Shown: positions 11,618-21,935 of the stretch, in pieces | Layout of the letters: each line of letters begins with the position of its first letter | Numbering within the stretch: the stretch's first letter is position 1 | Source: Sialis fuliginosa | Taxonomy: Eukaryota > Arthropoda > Insecta > Megaloptera > Sialidae | Direction: 5' to 3' | Length of the DNA: 64,000 bases | NCBI GenBank assembly: GCA_961205875.1 | Contig: OY540818.1 | Span: 10,762,761-10,826,760 of the forward strand | The notes under the pieces: generated by a model | What the model saw: only the letters and a program-made list of their open reading frames with translations | What the model was told of the DNA's origin: nothing | Database searches by the model: none | Program-made: the position numbers and the translations under genes

Positions 11618-11912
11618 ACTATACCTTTTCAACTTCAAATTGGGACTAATCAATTTCAAATTGGGAATAATCAATTTCAAATTGAGACTAAACAATTTCA
11701 TATTGGGAATAATCAATTTCAAATTGAGACTAAACATTTTCAAATTGGGAACAATCAACTTCACTTTGAAATTGATTATTCCCAATTTGAAATTGTTTAG
11801 TCTCAATTTGAAATTGATTATTCCCAATATGAAATTGTTTAGTCTCAATTTGAAATTGATTATTCCCAATTTGAAATTGATAAGTCTCAATTTGAAGTTG
11901 AAAAGGTATAGT
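11618..11912. repeat. 295-bp palindrome built of 21-bp repeats
   Basis: The left end ACTATACCTTTTCAACTTC and right end GAAGTTGAAAAGGTATAGT are reverse complements and the arms pair throughout, with a centre near 11762. Each arm consists of about six 21-bp units alternating CAATTTCAAATTGGGAATAA and CAATTTCAAATTGAGACTAA types. Because 21 is a multiple of 3, both strands stay open, giving repetitive 106-residue (+) and 167-residue (-) frames that should not be taken as proteins. RNA from either strand would fold into a near-perfect hairpin of about 140 bp. Confidence 0.88.
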
Positions 11913-13060
11913 GTTTTCTTGAATATCCCAGAATTTTCTGTGCATTTAGATTGCAAGTAAAAAGTTGTAAATTCTCGAGTTTTGAGGACACTTTGTCTAA
12001 AAATTTGCTTAAATTGCTGAACCCACATAAAAACAAATGTTTTAGACTTTCCCATATATTTTTAAAGGACATTTTTGGACCTTTTCAGTAAATACAGAGG
12101 AACACAGCCTCGTAAAGCGAAGTGTATATATGAAACTCATTTCGCGTTATGTGGAAAATTTTGTGAATATTCCGTGGCAAAGCATGAAGGAGAAACAACC
12201 TAATATAAATGATTGGGGCAATTTCTTTTACCGACTGCAAATAAGGCCGTTCACGCACGTACTTGATAGACTATATTAAGTTATTGTTGACAAATTGAAA
12301 TAAAATAAACATTACTTACCTTTAATAATAATCTGTCATTTACAAATTTGATTACATAGTAGTTTTAAAAATGCATAAATTATATTCTGATATTCATAAA
12401 TAAAAACAAAGTACTAATTCTTTGAGTTATATTATTATACTTAATAATATTACAAAATATTACAAGAATGTAGATATAAAATAATATTTAATTATATTAA
12501 ACAATATTTACAATTATTTAAACATTTCACTACGTACAATGGCATAGCTAGTGATAATCTAATATTTTTTCTACTTATTATAATTTAAACATTATATTAA
12601 AGAGGAATGCTTAGCAAATTTTTTTATCAAAATTGTACTTATATACAATACATACATAATATACCTACAATATAATTTAAAAGTTGCTTCGAAGATAGCG
12701 ACGCAACTTTTAGTACACCGATGTATTGTGATAATTTTACAAATTAATTGAGTTTATTATTATAATTAACTTATACTAATTCCCTATTCTGATTTAATAC
12801 ATATTTTAAAAACCGTCCCCTCTTAAAAATAATGTGTACCTCAGTAAATTTAATTTAAAAAAACGTAGCACGATTTAGTGCAAATTTTATTGTTGTAAAT
12901 CAAATTGTACGCATTTAAATCACAAATTAAGCATTTTGTCATTTTATTTATCTCTGCATACTTTGATTTTATTTTTAAACAAATGGTATACGTAAAGTTT
13001 TATGTATATCAAAAAAATATTTCAAAACTCACGTTCAAAGAGAAATTCAAACGCACTAAA
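11913..13060. other. AT-rich non-coding stretch
   Basis: Nothing recognised apart from a short moderately GC region near 12060-12270 without frame or splice support. Confidence 0.4.
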
Positions 13061-13063
13061 GCC

Positions 13064-13386
13064 TAGTTCACACAAGGCTAGTATTTTAGTCTAGTTAGTT
13101 CGGGGCGAAAATCGAGAGTGTCACCCCCCTCGCCAAGAGACATCAATAGGTTTTATTTTATACACATTAGGCGGGTGTCACCCCTGTGATTTTTTTAACT
13201 GCAGAAAAAAATATATATTTTTAAATAAATTGCAAGGTTATCACACCCCTTATAAGCTTTCAATGATCAAAAAATTTTTTTTTACACATTTTACCCCCTT
13301 GAAGCTTAAATTAACTAAAACAATAAGGTAAATAGGGTTTATTTTTTTAACATAATACACGGTTATCACCCCATTAAAGTGTTACC
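13064..13386. repeat. Short degenerate repeats with GTTATCACACCCC motif
   Basis: Variants of a C-run motif recur: GTGTCACCCCCCTCG, GGGTGTCACCCCTGTG, GGTTATCACACCCCTTA and GGTTATCACCCCATT, spaced by about 55 to 130 bases of AT-rich sequence. This looks like a decayed tandem array next to the miniature element that follows. Confidence 0.35.
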
Positions 13387-13633
13387 CATGTAGGAAATTA
13401 CAAAGGGGCCACATTTGGCCCAGGCTTGCGCCAATAACTTCGTTTAAGACTCGACCAAGGCTTGTCGTATCAAGGCTGGCCAAGTATTGGCCCAATCTTG
13501 GGTAAAGAATAGGTAACCGAAGCTCGGTATCTGAAGGTTGGCCTAGATTGGGAGCAATATCGAAAAAACAAAACTACCAACTCAATATTGGATCAAGAGT
13601 GGGCCCATCGTCACGGCTGGTGTTTCCTACATG
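13387..13633. mobile_element. Miniature inverted-repeat element with CATGTAGGAAA ends
   Basis: Left end CATGTAGGAAATTACA and right end GGTGTTTCCTACATG form an 11-bp perfect terminal inverted repeat. The interior is GC-richer, with repeated GGCCCA/TTGGCC/GGGCCC motifs of the kind found in a widespread arthropod miniature-element type. A target duplication is not clear (CATG may itself be the site). Confidence 0.6.
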
Positions 13634-13639
13634 ACGAAA

Positions 13640-16440
13640 TCGATACCAAAACCAATAAAAGCCTTAGTTTCGTGTGATTTTTTTAACAAATATAACAAGT
13701 TTGATATTTGTTTCCTTAATTATTAATTCAATGATTAATACCAAAAATAAATGTTAACGAATTATAATTAATCTTTTAAAACTGAGTCTCTCGGTGAGAC
13801 TTATAAATAAATTTTATGTATAATGTCTAGGTATCGTCTCGTTCGGATTAAGCCAGTTTTTTCAGTTTTGAGAGCGAGGAATATGTACTTTCGGCATACA
13901 ATTAGAAAATTTTGCCTTATTAATTATTTCATTTTATTTCTATCCTATCCAAATATTTTGTAAACATTTGGGACCACTGATTTATTAATTTAATATATGC
14001 CTTTAGTAGTTCAATGATCGACATATTATGTACGTAATTAAGTGTATTTACGAGTACTCACATACATGATAGTATTTCTACGAAAACACAGAACAGGGTT
14101 TAATAACAAATTAATTAATGTGATAGATCCCTTGATGATATACATATATAATATTGTACATATACGTTTACCTCAAGTAATTACTAATATTAATAGATTA
14201 GTGGTATATTAGCGAAATTTATTTGTATTATCATCGTAGTAAAATATGTTTGCCCTATGTAAGATGAAACGTAAATAAATAAAAATAAAAGTGGCAGCGT
14301 ATAACATTTACCCCAGCGATTTGGGCTAATTTAAAACTCGTGACCGAGGTTTTTTTTTGTTATCGATATTGCTGATTTCTGTTATCAATTCATACTTATC
14401 TATGTATACTAAAGCTCCAGAACGTTGGTAATTGCATTGTTGATGTATTCAGTCCAATACTCGAAAATAAGTATGATTTCAAACCCATTCAAATTAAAAT
14501 AATCTTACAGTAACGCAAAATCTTAACAAAAATGCTCTGTTACATATATGTAACGCTGGGCACGATTGGGTTAATGTGTAGGTACAGTACAATTTACTAG
14601 ATAATTATATTTAAGAATATTGTGGGTAAAAGAAATAAAACAATTTTGAATCAATTTTAGTTTTTTATTTTATTCAAATCAGATAGACTTTCTGAGATAT
14701 GAATTAGATAACAGTTTCCAAGAGATCGCAGGCTGTTTTAATTATATAGGAAAAATAATAGACAGTTATTATTTTAACTTCGTTATAGTGACCCCAATTA
14801 ACCCTATTCAAGTATAGTTTTATCTTCCCGGTATATTTTATACTATGCTAAAAACACTAGTTATACGATTATGATACAAAAGAATAAAGAAATGGAAAGT
14901 TTTATAAATATATATTAAAGTATATATAAATTACGAAATATTTAAAAATAAATAAATAGATGAGCTAAAATTTGAGCTATTCTTACCTTTGATTTAATTA
15001 AGCCTTATTTACTTTTTAAATTATCTACTACTTAAATAAAAAAATGTATGAACTAGATACATTTCTTTATATTATTGCAAAAAAAAATCAGTCCATCAAG
15101 TAAATGAAAATATTTTTTGTAGACACAAAAAGGTGGGTCCCAGACGTCCGTAATATTGTACAATAGTTAGTCTTTGTTTCATTTATTTAAGAATAATGGC
15201 ATAAAACACACGAAACAAATAAAAAACAAATTTATTTTAAAAGCAGTACATATAAAAAAATTCAAGTTAGTATACGAACGAATCATTAATTTTCACAAAG
15301 TTCCCTGACATCCGCGTACGCATTGTGGTGGATTTTGTGATAAATAGTATTTTCATTTCAGTCACGTAGACCGCTTAAGCCCTGATCGCAGATATTGGTG
15401 GATCCGCCATTTCATCTGGGAATATTTTTTTTAAATAATATACGTAACTATATTTATATTCCGTACTCGGACTGTTTATATAAAACGTTAGATATAGTAA
15501 TGTCATTATTAATTAATTTAATTTGCATATTTTTGATTTCTGTATAAAAGTTAATTTTATTATTATTGGTATACGAGTATATCGTCGATGGTAACGACAC
15601 TTTCAGTGGTGAAAATCGAAACTAACATAATCGGGTCAATTGTCATCTAACTTGATCTAATTTAGTAAAAAATTAAATCAGTGATTTTATACGTTTAATA
15701 ACAATTAGGGTATTTAATTAATTTCTTTCATAAAGAAATTTTTTTGAGGCAGTAGTAACCGATAAAATAATACTGCTTTTGTATTTTTTTGGATTTGTTT
15801 TAAAGCCCCCTGCAGGCGTCATTTTTGATTAAGAAAAAAATAAGAAAGAGGGTCAAATTCCAGTTATTATTACAATAATTTAAGTAGTTCGATTTAAAAA
15901 ATTATATGAATCAATAGTTTTACAATTGTTTTTTTGTGGTTATCATTGGAAATATTTTTATACTTCCCATACTTATTTCAATATAATTATGATTATATAT
16001 AATAACTAAACAGAAAAAACAACACAATGTTTTTACCAGCATTTTTTTATTGGTACATGATATAACTTGTCTTTATAATAATTCTGACAATGATTTTGTA
16101 TAAAAAAAAGCATATTATGTATTCTTAAGTTAATTTTTTGAATTACCTATTAAACTAGCTTAATTACTTCATTTGATTATATTTGAAAGACATTACAATT
16201 TTGATTATGTTATTTTTTTCGATATTTATACATTATTATCATATTTTCAAGCTAAGAATTTATTAACATCTATAAACTTTTCTGTACTTTCTTATATGAT
16301 ACTGAAAAAATAATTTGATGAATTGCTAGAAGGATATAAAAAGCAAAGACACATCTCATTGCTGGGCGATAAACTGTGGCATTGATTATTCTAAAAAATC
16401 TTTAAAATAGAATAAATATTATTTAAATTTATGTATATGT
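13640..16440. other. AT-rich non-coding stretch
   Basis: No gene found. A small GC-richer patch at 15300-15415 has an acceptor-like ATTTCAG at 15355-15361 followed by a 23-codon open frame, but no donor or homology. Confidence 0.4.
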
Positions 16441-17616
16441 TACGGGCAAAGCTCGCCGGGTGTTCAAAGTCGACACTGCCCAGGCAATGTCAGCAATGTA
16501 CATCGCCGCTGGGCAAAGTTCACAAAAATGTTTAGTTAACGGATTTAGTCCAGTTTTAAGCGGACATTGTCAACAACGCTAAATATGTTGTATGTATGTT
16601 AAATTGATATTGCCTATCAAAAAAAATTACTTATTGTTAGTACCTACAAGTTTTAAAATAGTATGGCTTTAGTAATAAAAGTGCATATTATTATGTAAGT
16701 ACATTAATTTGAAAACAATAAATAAATGACATAACCTCACTTAATAATTATATTTTTTACATTGATTCGTCACAAAATAATTAATAAATACAAACACTGA
16801 AAAAAATATTTCACAAATAATAAATAATAATACTTACAATTCTCATAATACGTTAACCATACAGTTATAATTTTCCAGAATTAAAAATATTCAATTTTAA
16901 CTAACAAAACTGTCACTTTATGTGTGTTTGATAAAATAAATATGCTCCACATTTTTTAATGTAAACCATAACAAATTTTATCTTGATTAAAGATGTAACG
17001 AAGTCAATTCGACTCATTCAATAATTGTAATTTGCAAAAAAGTTATACCTTTGAATAAAATAATTAAATACAACAGATTATTAATTATATTATTAATTAT
17101 TCTGTCAGTTGTGGCGTTTCTTGGCGGAATTTTTTTGAACTATCAAATTAATTAATATTTCACAGATCCATTTTTTTAATGAAATATCGTTTCCATTTAA
17201 GTAAACTATAATTTTTTCTTACTTCTAGTTATCCGAATTGGCTGAGTTTTAATAGGGGTTTATTCTGATAATAGATTAAATTAATTCAAAAGGATTTCTG
17301 TTAATTTATTACGTTTTGTGACCTGTATTAAAAATTTCAATTTCAAAACAAATTTAACTTTATTTATAATTTTATAAGAGAAAATTAAAACTAATCGATA
17401 TTAAACCAACAATAAGTAAATATGGAGACTGTAATGTTCTCTTTCAGAAAATGTAAACTTTTAAGTGGGTTACTAAAGAAATTGAAGATATAATGCTCAT
17501 TTTATCAATGTATATACGCAAAAAAAATAGCACGACAATAGAACACACATTTGCGTGTGCAATATATTAATTGCAATGAATCTACGAAAATTAATCTTTA
17601 TATTAGGTATAACATC

Positions 17617-17801
17617 AGACCTCTTACACACTGGCCATTCAACACCGCGATTTAGTAGCGCGACTATGTCGTATTGTGAGATTCAGCAGCGCGGCTAAAT
17701 CGCCAGTGTGTATAGGTTTTGCGATTTATATATAAAACAAAGTAAAATTATTGTACGCGATAGTCGCGCTGCTAAAAGTCGCTAGTATGTAAGGGATCTA
17801 A
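17617..17801. mobile_element. Miniature inverted-repeat element with CTTACACACTGG ends
   Basis: The left AGACCTCTTACACACTGGC and right (reverse complement) AGATCCCTTACATACTAGC are imperfect inverted repeats, followed inside by repeated GCGATTTAGTAGCGCGACTA / TAGCAGCGCGACTATCGCG motifs. The interior is a set of short direct and inverted copies of this GCGCGACT motif. No coding. Confidence 0.65.
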
Positions 17802-18126
17802 AGCGTCGATTACATTGAGCGAGTTTACAAGCTACAAGCCAGCTTTTTTACAAGCTGCTTGTAAACTCGCTCAGTGTAATCATGTTCAGTAGTTAACAAG
17901 CTGCTTGTAAACAATCTGCTACAAAAGTTGAAAGCCGGGCTACTTTACTCGCTGGCTTGTAAGCTTGTTAGCTTGTTAGCTTGTAAACTAGCCGTGTGTC
18001 ATCATAGTAACTAGTTCGCTAGCTGCTAGTATCTCGGTGATTTACTCGCTAGCTAGCCAAAACAAGCCAGCTTGTAACAAGCTGGCTTGTTAGCTTGCAA
18101 ACTTGCTCAATGTAATCGACCCTTTA
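17799..18126. mobile_element. Miniature inverted-repeat element rich in CAAGCTTG-type palindromes
   Basis: TAAAGCGTCGATTACATTGA at 17799 and TAAAGGGTCGATTACATTGA (reverse complement, ending 18126) begin inverted repeats of about 55 bp. The interior is dominated by interleaved copies of ACAAGCTGCTTGT, ACAAGCCAGCTTGT and GTTAGCTTG, so it can fold in many ways. It abuts the preceding element directly, sharing the TA at 17799-17800. Confidence 0.7.
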
Positions 18127-18279
18127 TAATGAGCAATTTTGATATACATCATTTAAACTGGACTGAGTCTGTTAATTAACCATTTTTGCAAACTTTGCCC
18201 AACAGCGATGTGCAATGCTGACATTGCCCGGGTAATGTCGACTCTGGACACCCCGCGGGCTTTGCTAGTAAAATACATA

Positions 18280-19660
18280 TATTAGGAACATCATATGTAT
18301 ATTCAGTATTCAGTGTTATATAAAAAGATATGTTTACATCTTTTACAAAAACGTGCACGTATATATTTTATCCAATATACTCTATTTTTTACTATATCCA
18401 TTTTGTCCACACTAGATGTCAATAGGATATGTTTATTTACAACACCAATATCACATTTTCTCATTTTCCTTTATTTGTTCCATATTTCATTCTTCATTTA
18501 TTCATACGTAAGATTATCAAAAATAAATGGATATTTTAAACGCTGTAATTTATCGCAATTTTAATTAATTCTATGGTTCTTTAACAAAACCAAATGTCAC
18601 TTTTTCAAATACATTATATATTTCAGGAGTAGAAAATTAAAGTTTGCTGGTTAATAGAAAATCACTTGGTAACAAAAATTTGAAAAATGATTGCATTTAC
18701 CTTTTTGACATGCACATCAAAATATTTATATAAAAAAGGTAGTATTTATAGCCTTGTATATGATAAAAATTGATGTACAAAAAAATGTTTTAAAACTTGA
18801 AATCTCTACTTTTTAATGATGTCTACAGATTGAAATTGTATTTATTCTTTCGCGGAGCTATGGAATAACAAAACGAAAAATCTTTTATTTCTACATCGAT
18901 TTTTACCATAAGTACAGAGATTTCAATATTACCTTTTTTATGAATATTTGGATAATGTGTTGTACATATTATAAAAACTCTGAATTTTCGTAACAGTGAT
19001 ATCTATAAAAATATATATAACAATTTTTAAAAGAACTAAAAATTTATAAATAACTTTAACAGATATGTATTCTTCTCAAGATTTTCATATTTGGCATAAT
19101 AACGTTAACAGAATGCTGAAAATTAAATTCAATATTATTATAAGACATTGTAAATTGTTTAAATTATGAATTTATTTTTGTATGTAAATACTTACATATA
19201 TTGTTTACCAAAACTATCAGTACACAAGCGGTTTTTTATCGTTTTCTTATAAAACTATAAATAAATACATAAATAACTATATACTATTTTACAAGACCAA
19301 TTTTTAGGTTGTATTCCATTGACTAATGGCATTTATTTATTTTATTTATTTCACTTTTCAAGATGTTAGTCGAAAGTAACATCATTTAAAATCAAAGAGT
19401 AACATCTGGGTAACATTTCTAAAATAAACAAGATAGATATAAATGTTTTGGAGAAAAGTTTTAAGGTTTTAAAGGAAGACATCAGATGGCGTTATTTTGA
19501 TGTAAGTCTGGAGATCAATGTATTAAAAAGTAACGTATGGCTAATATCTATATGTCCTTCTCTATCTTGGGGCGATTAAAATGGAACACATTGTATAAAT
19601 ATAAAATGTCTCAGTGATCTAGCAGTTTTTCCTAGCGAAAATTATTTATTAATTTTAAGA
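18280..19660. other. AT-rich non-coding stretch
   Basis: Nothing recognised; the 89-codon plus frame at 18295-18564 is hydrophobic AT-rich chance sequence. Confidence 0.4.
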
Positions 19661-19664
19661 AATA

Positions 19665-20217
19665 CACTACCCTGTAAAAGTTTAAGACCACTTGAAAAAA
19701 TGTCGATTTTTTTACTTTTTAGTAATATTTTTGACTGATTTATTCAATTAATTATTCACTGTGAATGGTCCAATTTATTCAAATTGACTATTTGAGCTCG
19801 TTTTTCTTTCGAAATTTGCTGTGCTTTCTCCATTTTCGTGTTTTCTGTAAAGAAATATTTTTTTGGGGATCACACAATATTGAGGTTTTAAATGTGAAAA
19901 CACTGAAATTGTCGTTGCAGAAAATTGAAACTCAAGGTAATACCATGATAATCGGTATTGTTAATATAGAATATACTCACTTATTTTAAGGAAAAAGAAA
20001 TTGTCATTATGGCAAAGCTGAGACAATTTGAATTGACACTTTGAAATACATGTGAGCGCCGCGTAACTAACCGACCGCCCAGTTATCGGGCGAGGAACAT
20101 ATTTTATTACCAGTAAATACAAACACGTTGAATATGTCGGAGAGAGACCGAGAAATATTCGTAAAAGTCCAAAAAAGGAAAATTTTTCAGGTGGTCTTAA
20201 ATTTTTGCAGAGTAGTG
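19665..20217. mobile_element. Tc1/mariner-like element, non-autonomous or decayed
   Basis: Terminal inverted repeats CACTACCCTGTAAAAGTTTA at 19665 and CACTACTCTGCAAAAATTTA (reverse complement, ending 20217) continue with AGACCACTTG / AGACCACCTG, about 30 of 35 matches. TA dinucleotides flank both ends (19663-19664 and 20218-20219). The interior of about 480 bp has only broken frames. It lies 50 bp from the hammerhead-like palindrome and within 330 bp of the receptor stop codon. Confidence 0.8.
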
Positions 20218-20266
20218 TATATTGCCTCAAAAACATTTATAATATAAAATATACGCTTTAACCACA

Positions 20267-20385
20267 ATAAAACAACGTCACTCGACACGTGTTTCGACTT
20301 CACAAGAAGTCCTCATCAGGAGTCTAACAGTTCTGATGAGGACTTCTTGTGAAGTCGAAACATGTGTCGAGTGACATTGTTTTAT
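20267..20385. ncRNA. Palindrome carrying two divergent hammerhead-ribozyme-like motifs
   Basis: The arms (20267-20317 and 20335-20385) are near-perfect reverse complements. Each, read outward from the centre, contains CTGATGA, a 6-bp stem II GACTTC-TTGT-GAAGTC, GAAA, then C-(ACGT or ATGT)-G-TC. That is the order of the hammerhead core, with a 2-bp stem III closed by a tetraloop and a GTC cleavage triplet. In the minus-strand copy, GAGT after GTC pairs with ACTC before CTGATGA, giving a 4-bp stem I; in the plus-strand copy stem I is poor. One G is bulged in stem II. Minimal stem III hammerheads are known from Penelope-like and other retroelements. Activity is untested. Confidence 0.6.
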
Positions 20386-20538
20386 AATAATTAAGGTGTA
20401 TATTTTTAGTTTAAGTGACTAAGAAACCACAGTTTCTCCGTTTTTCCAGGAATATAAAATACATTCTTATACTGACTTTTATAAACGGTAGTGTAAATCC
20501 AATAACTAAACCTTTGCTTTTCTATTATCACAAACAAT

Positions 20539-20710
20539 TCACTTCCCGTTCATGGAGCACAGCCCGTTCAGACCGGAAGCGGTCCGCATTTCGAACGACT
20601 CCCCGCAACTCATACAAATGTCCCTACGTCTTGAGTTTGACAACTCCGTGGCGGCGGCAACGTCAAGGCAACACTTGTCTCCGTTAGAGGGACTGCTATC
20701 AACGCGCAAC
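20539..20710 (-). CDS. AkhR: AKHR last coding exon and stop codon
   Basis: A GC-rich 172-nt block: one base completing Arg, 56 codons and TGA at 20541-20539. The acceptor is cactgttccgtag. It reads LRVDSSPSNGDKCC, an Ala/Thr stretch, SNSRRRDICMSCGESFEMRT and ends SGLNGLCSMNGK. The GC-rich composition stops almost exactly at this TGA, which favours this frame over the plus-strand 63-residue frame on the same bases and over another minus frame that stops earlier. The incoming phase matches the exon ending at 21730. The acceptor pyrimidine tract is modest, so the exact start is less certain than the frame. No AATAAA-type signal lies close downstream; a TATAAA variant is near 20479 and an AATAAA at 20108-20103. 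Confidence 0.68.
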
Positions 20711-20761
20711 CTACGGAACAGTGTGTGTCAAATGTGTGCCTAGTTTTTATTAACCCAGCAG

Positions 20762-20869
20762 CAGTGGCTCCAATAAATTTTCATTTTTTTTTTTTTTGGA
20801 GAGGCTTCAAATGTACAAGCTCTTCTTATGGAAATATTGCCAAAGAGTATGCCAAAGTTGACGCCACTG
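20762..20869. mobile_element. Small hAT-like miniature element in last AKHR intron
   Basis: CAGTGGCTCC at 20762 and GACGCCACTG ending at 20869 resemble hAT termini in inverted orientation. The flanking 8-mers do not match, so the target duplication has decayed or the pairing is spurious. It lies 52 bases upstream, in gene sense, of the last coding exon. Confidence 0.4.
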
Positions 20870-21555
20870 CACGTGCTGGTGTCATAAATATAGTGTCATT
20901 ATAAAATTGTAAAATAATACCTTTTTTAATTCTAAAACTGAAACTAATACAAAACTGAAAATGCAAATTATAATATTTTATGTAATCTTCTAATGTATTT
21001 TACAATTATATTGATGGTTTTTTTTAGAATTTTATTATAAGTAGTAAAAATTTAAATCAAACTGCTCGTATTTTTATGAAATAATATAACTATTATACCA
21101 GCCTTTGTTTCAAACTTCCTCTTAAAAATGGTTCATGTATGTGTGGGACTCACAGATTAACTGCCACATGCATTCAATACTTTGATTTCGACCATTCTAT
21201 CTATGTAAAATTCCATTACTTTTGATACAGACTAATCGATATAGTACATAATATTATATACTTAATAAATTAATAAAATTCGTGATTGGAGCGTAGAGCG
21301 CCGAGAGACAAAGTCCATAGTTTAGCGACTCTTTCTTATATTAAAGTAGATAATTGTTTTAGGTGTCTGTTAATTTTTACTATCATCTCTCAAATCATAT
21401 AAACATTTCCCTTTATAACTTTTGACATAGAACTACGTCTTCCCTGGCGGTACTAGGGGATAACCCTAGATATACTTTGAAAGCCTATATTTCCGGAAGT
21501 AATAATCATAGAGCAATAAATAAAACATAAATAGATAGATTATAAGATATAATAT

Positions 21556-21694
21556 TACTGGAGTGATAACTCAATGTTAAAAACCTAGCCCGCGAGTAAG
21601 CTAGAGTAGAGTACTGCAACGACTTTATTTAATAAGCTCTGATTGGCTGACAGCGTGAACTGACAGGCGGTAAACTTTTGAATTATCACTCCTA
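21556..21694. mobile_element. Miniature inverted-repeat element just inside AKHR intron
   Basis: GGAGTGATAACTCAA near 21560 and TTGAATTATCACTCC ending 21692 form a 14-of-15 inverted repeat around about 105 bp of GC-richer sequence. TA dinucleotides sit next to both ends. It ends about 36 bases from the donor of the tail exon at 21730. Confidence 0.6.
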
Positions 21695-21729
21695 TAATTC
21701 AATAATAATTAACAATAGCTCCAACAAAC

Positions 21730-21935
21730 CTGGGTCCAAGTGTCGGAGTGGCCGTGACCAACAGCGTAGTTGTCGAATCACAGTTGTTGGTATGTTGCTT
21801 CCACGAGACGAGCGACCTGGACTCTGAATTGCCGCACCTGGTGCTGTTTGTACGACTCGCGAGACGTCCGGGGCTGTTGCTGTTGTGGGACGCACGCGAT
21901 CCACCGCGCTTGCGGAACGAGCTCAGCTCGCCGAT
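21730..21935 (-). CDS. AkhR: AKHR cytoplasmic tail exon
   Basis: A GC-rich 206-nt block stands out from AT-rich intron. It has a strong acceptor (cagcttttacag) and a donor (CCCAG/gtttgt). It gives 68 codons plus AG in phase 0 from the exon at 29705: it starts IGELSSFRKRGGSRASHNSN and ends TTTLLVTATPTLGP. The content (many Ser/Thr/Asn/Arg, no hydrophobic span) suits an intracellular GPCR tail with phosphorylation sites. The trailing AG plus the first G of the exon at 20710 makes Arg. I do not recall this tail sequence with certainty, so the link to AKHR rests on strand, base composition, splice sites and matching phase on both sides. Plus-strand frames over the same interval look like shadows. 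Confidence 0.72.

Larger units (their letters stand above)
16441..18270. mobile_element. Pair of inverted 120-bp Helitron-like ends enclosing nested elements
   Basis: 16441-16560 and the reverse complement of 18151-18270 match at roughly 80 to 85%, sharing GGCAAAG, AAAGTCGACA/AGAGTCGACA, GGCAATGTCAGCA, CACAAAAATG-type and GTCCAGTTT blocks. The right copy ends CCCGCGGGCTTTGCTAGT, i.e. CTAGT at 18265-18269, as Helitron 3' termini do. They may be one foldback element or two copies inserted head to head. The interval between holds two distinct miniature elements (17617-17801 and 17799-18126). Confidence 0.5.

Noticed and set aside
11552..12072. Repetitive 167-, 106-, 71- and 61-residue frames
   Set aside because: They arise from 21-bp repeats in a palindrome and overlap a transposase pseudogene; no start context or non-repeat domain.
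15355..15431. Possible plus-strand exon after ATTTCAG
   Set aside because: A 23-codon frame with no donor, no family resemblance and no neighbouring exon.
20415..20743. Plus-strand frames of 90 and 63 residues over the GC-rich block
   Set aside because: The minus frame on the same bases has an acceptor, the right phase to join the upstream exon, and a stop exactly where GC richness ends; the plus frames have neither splice support nor a recognised domain.
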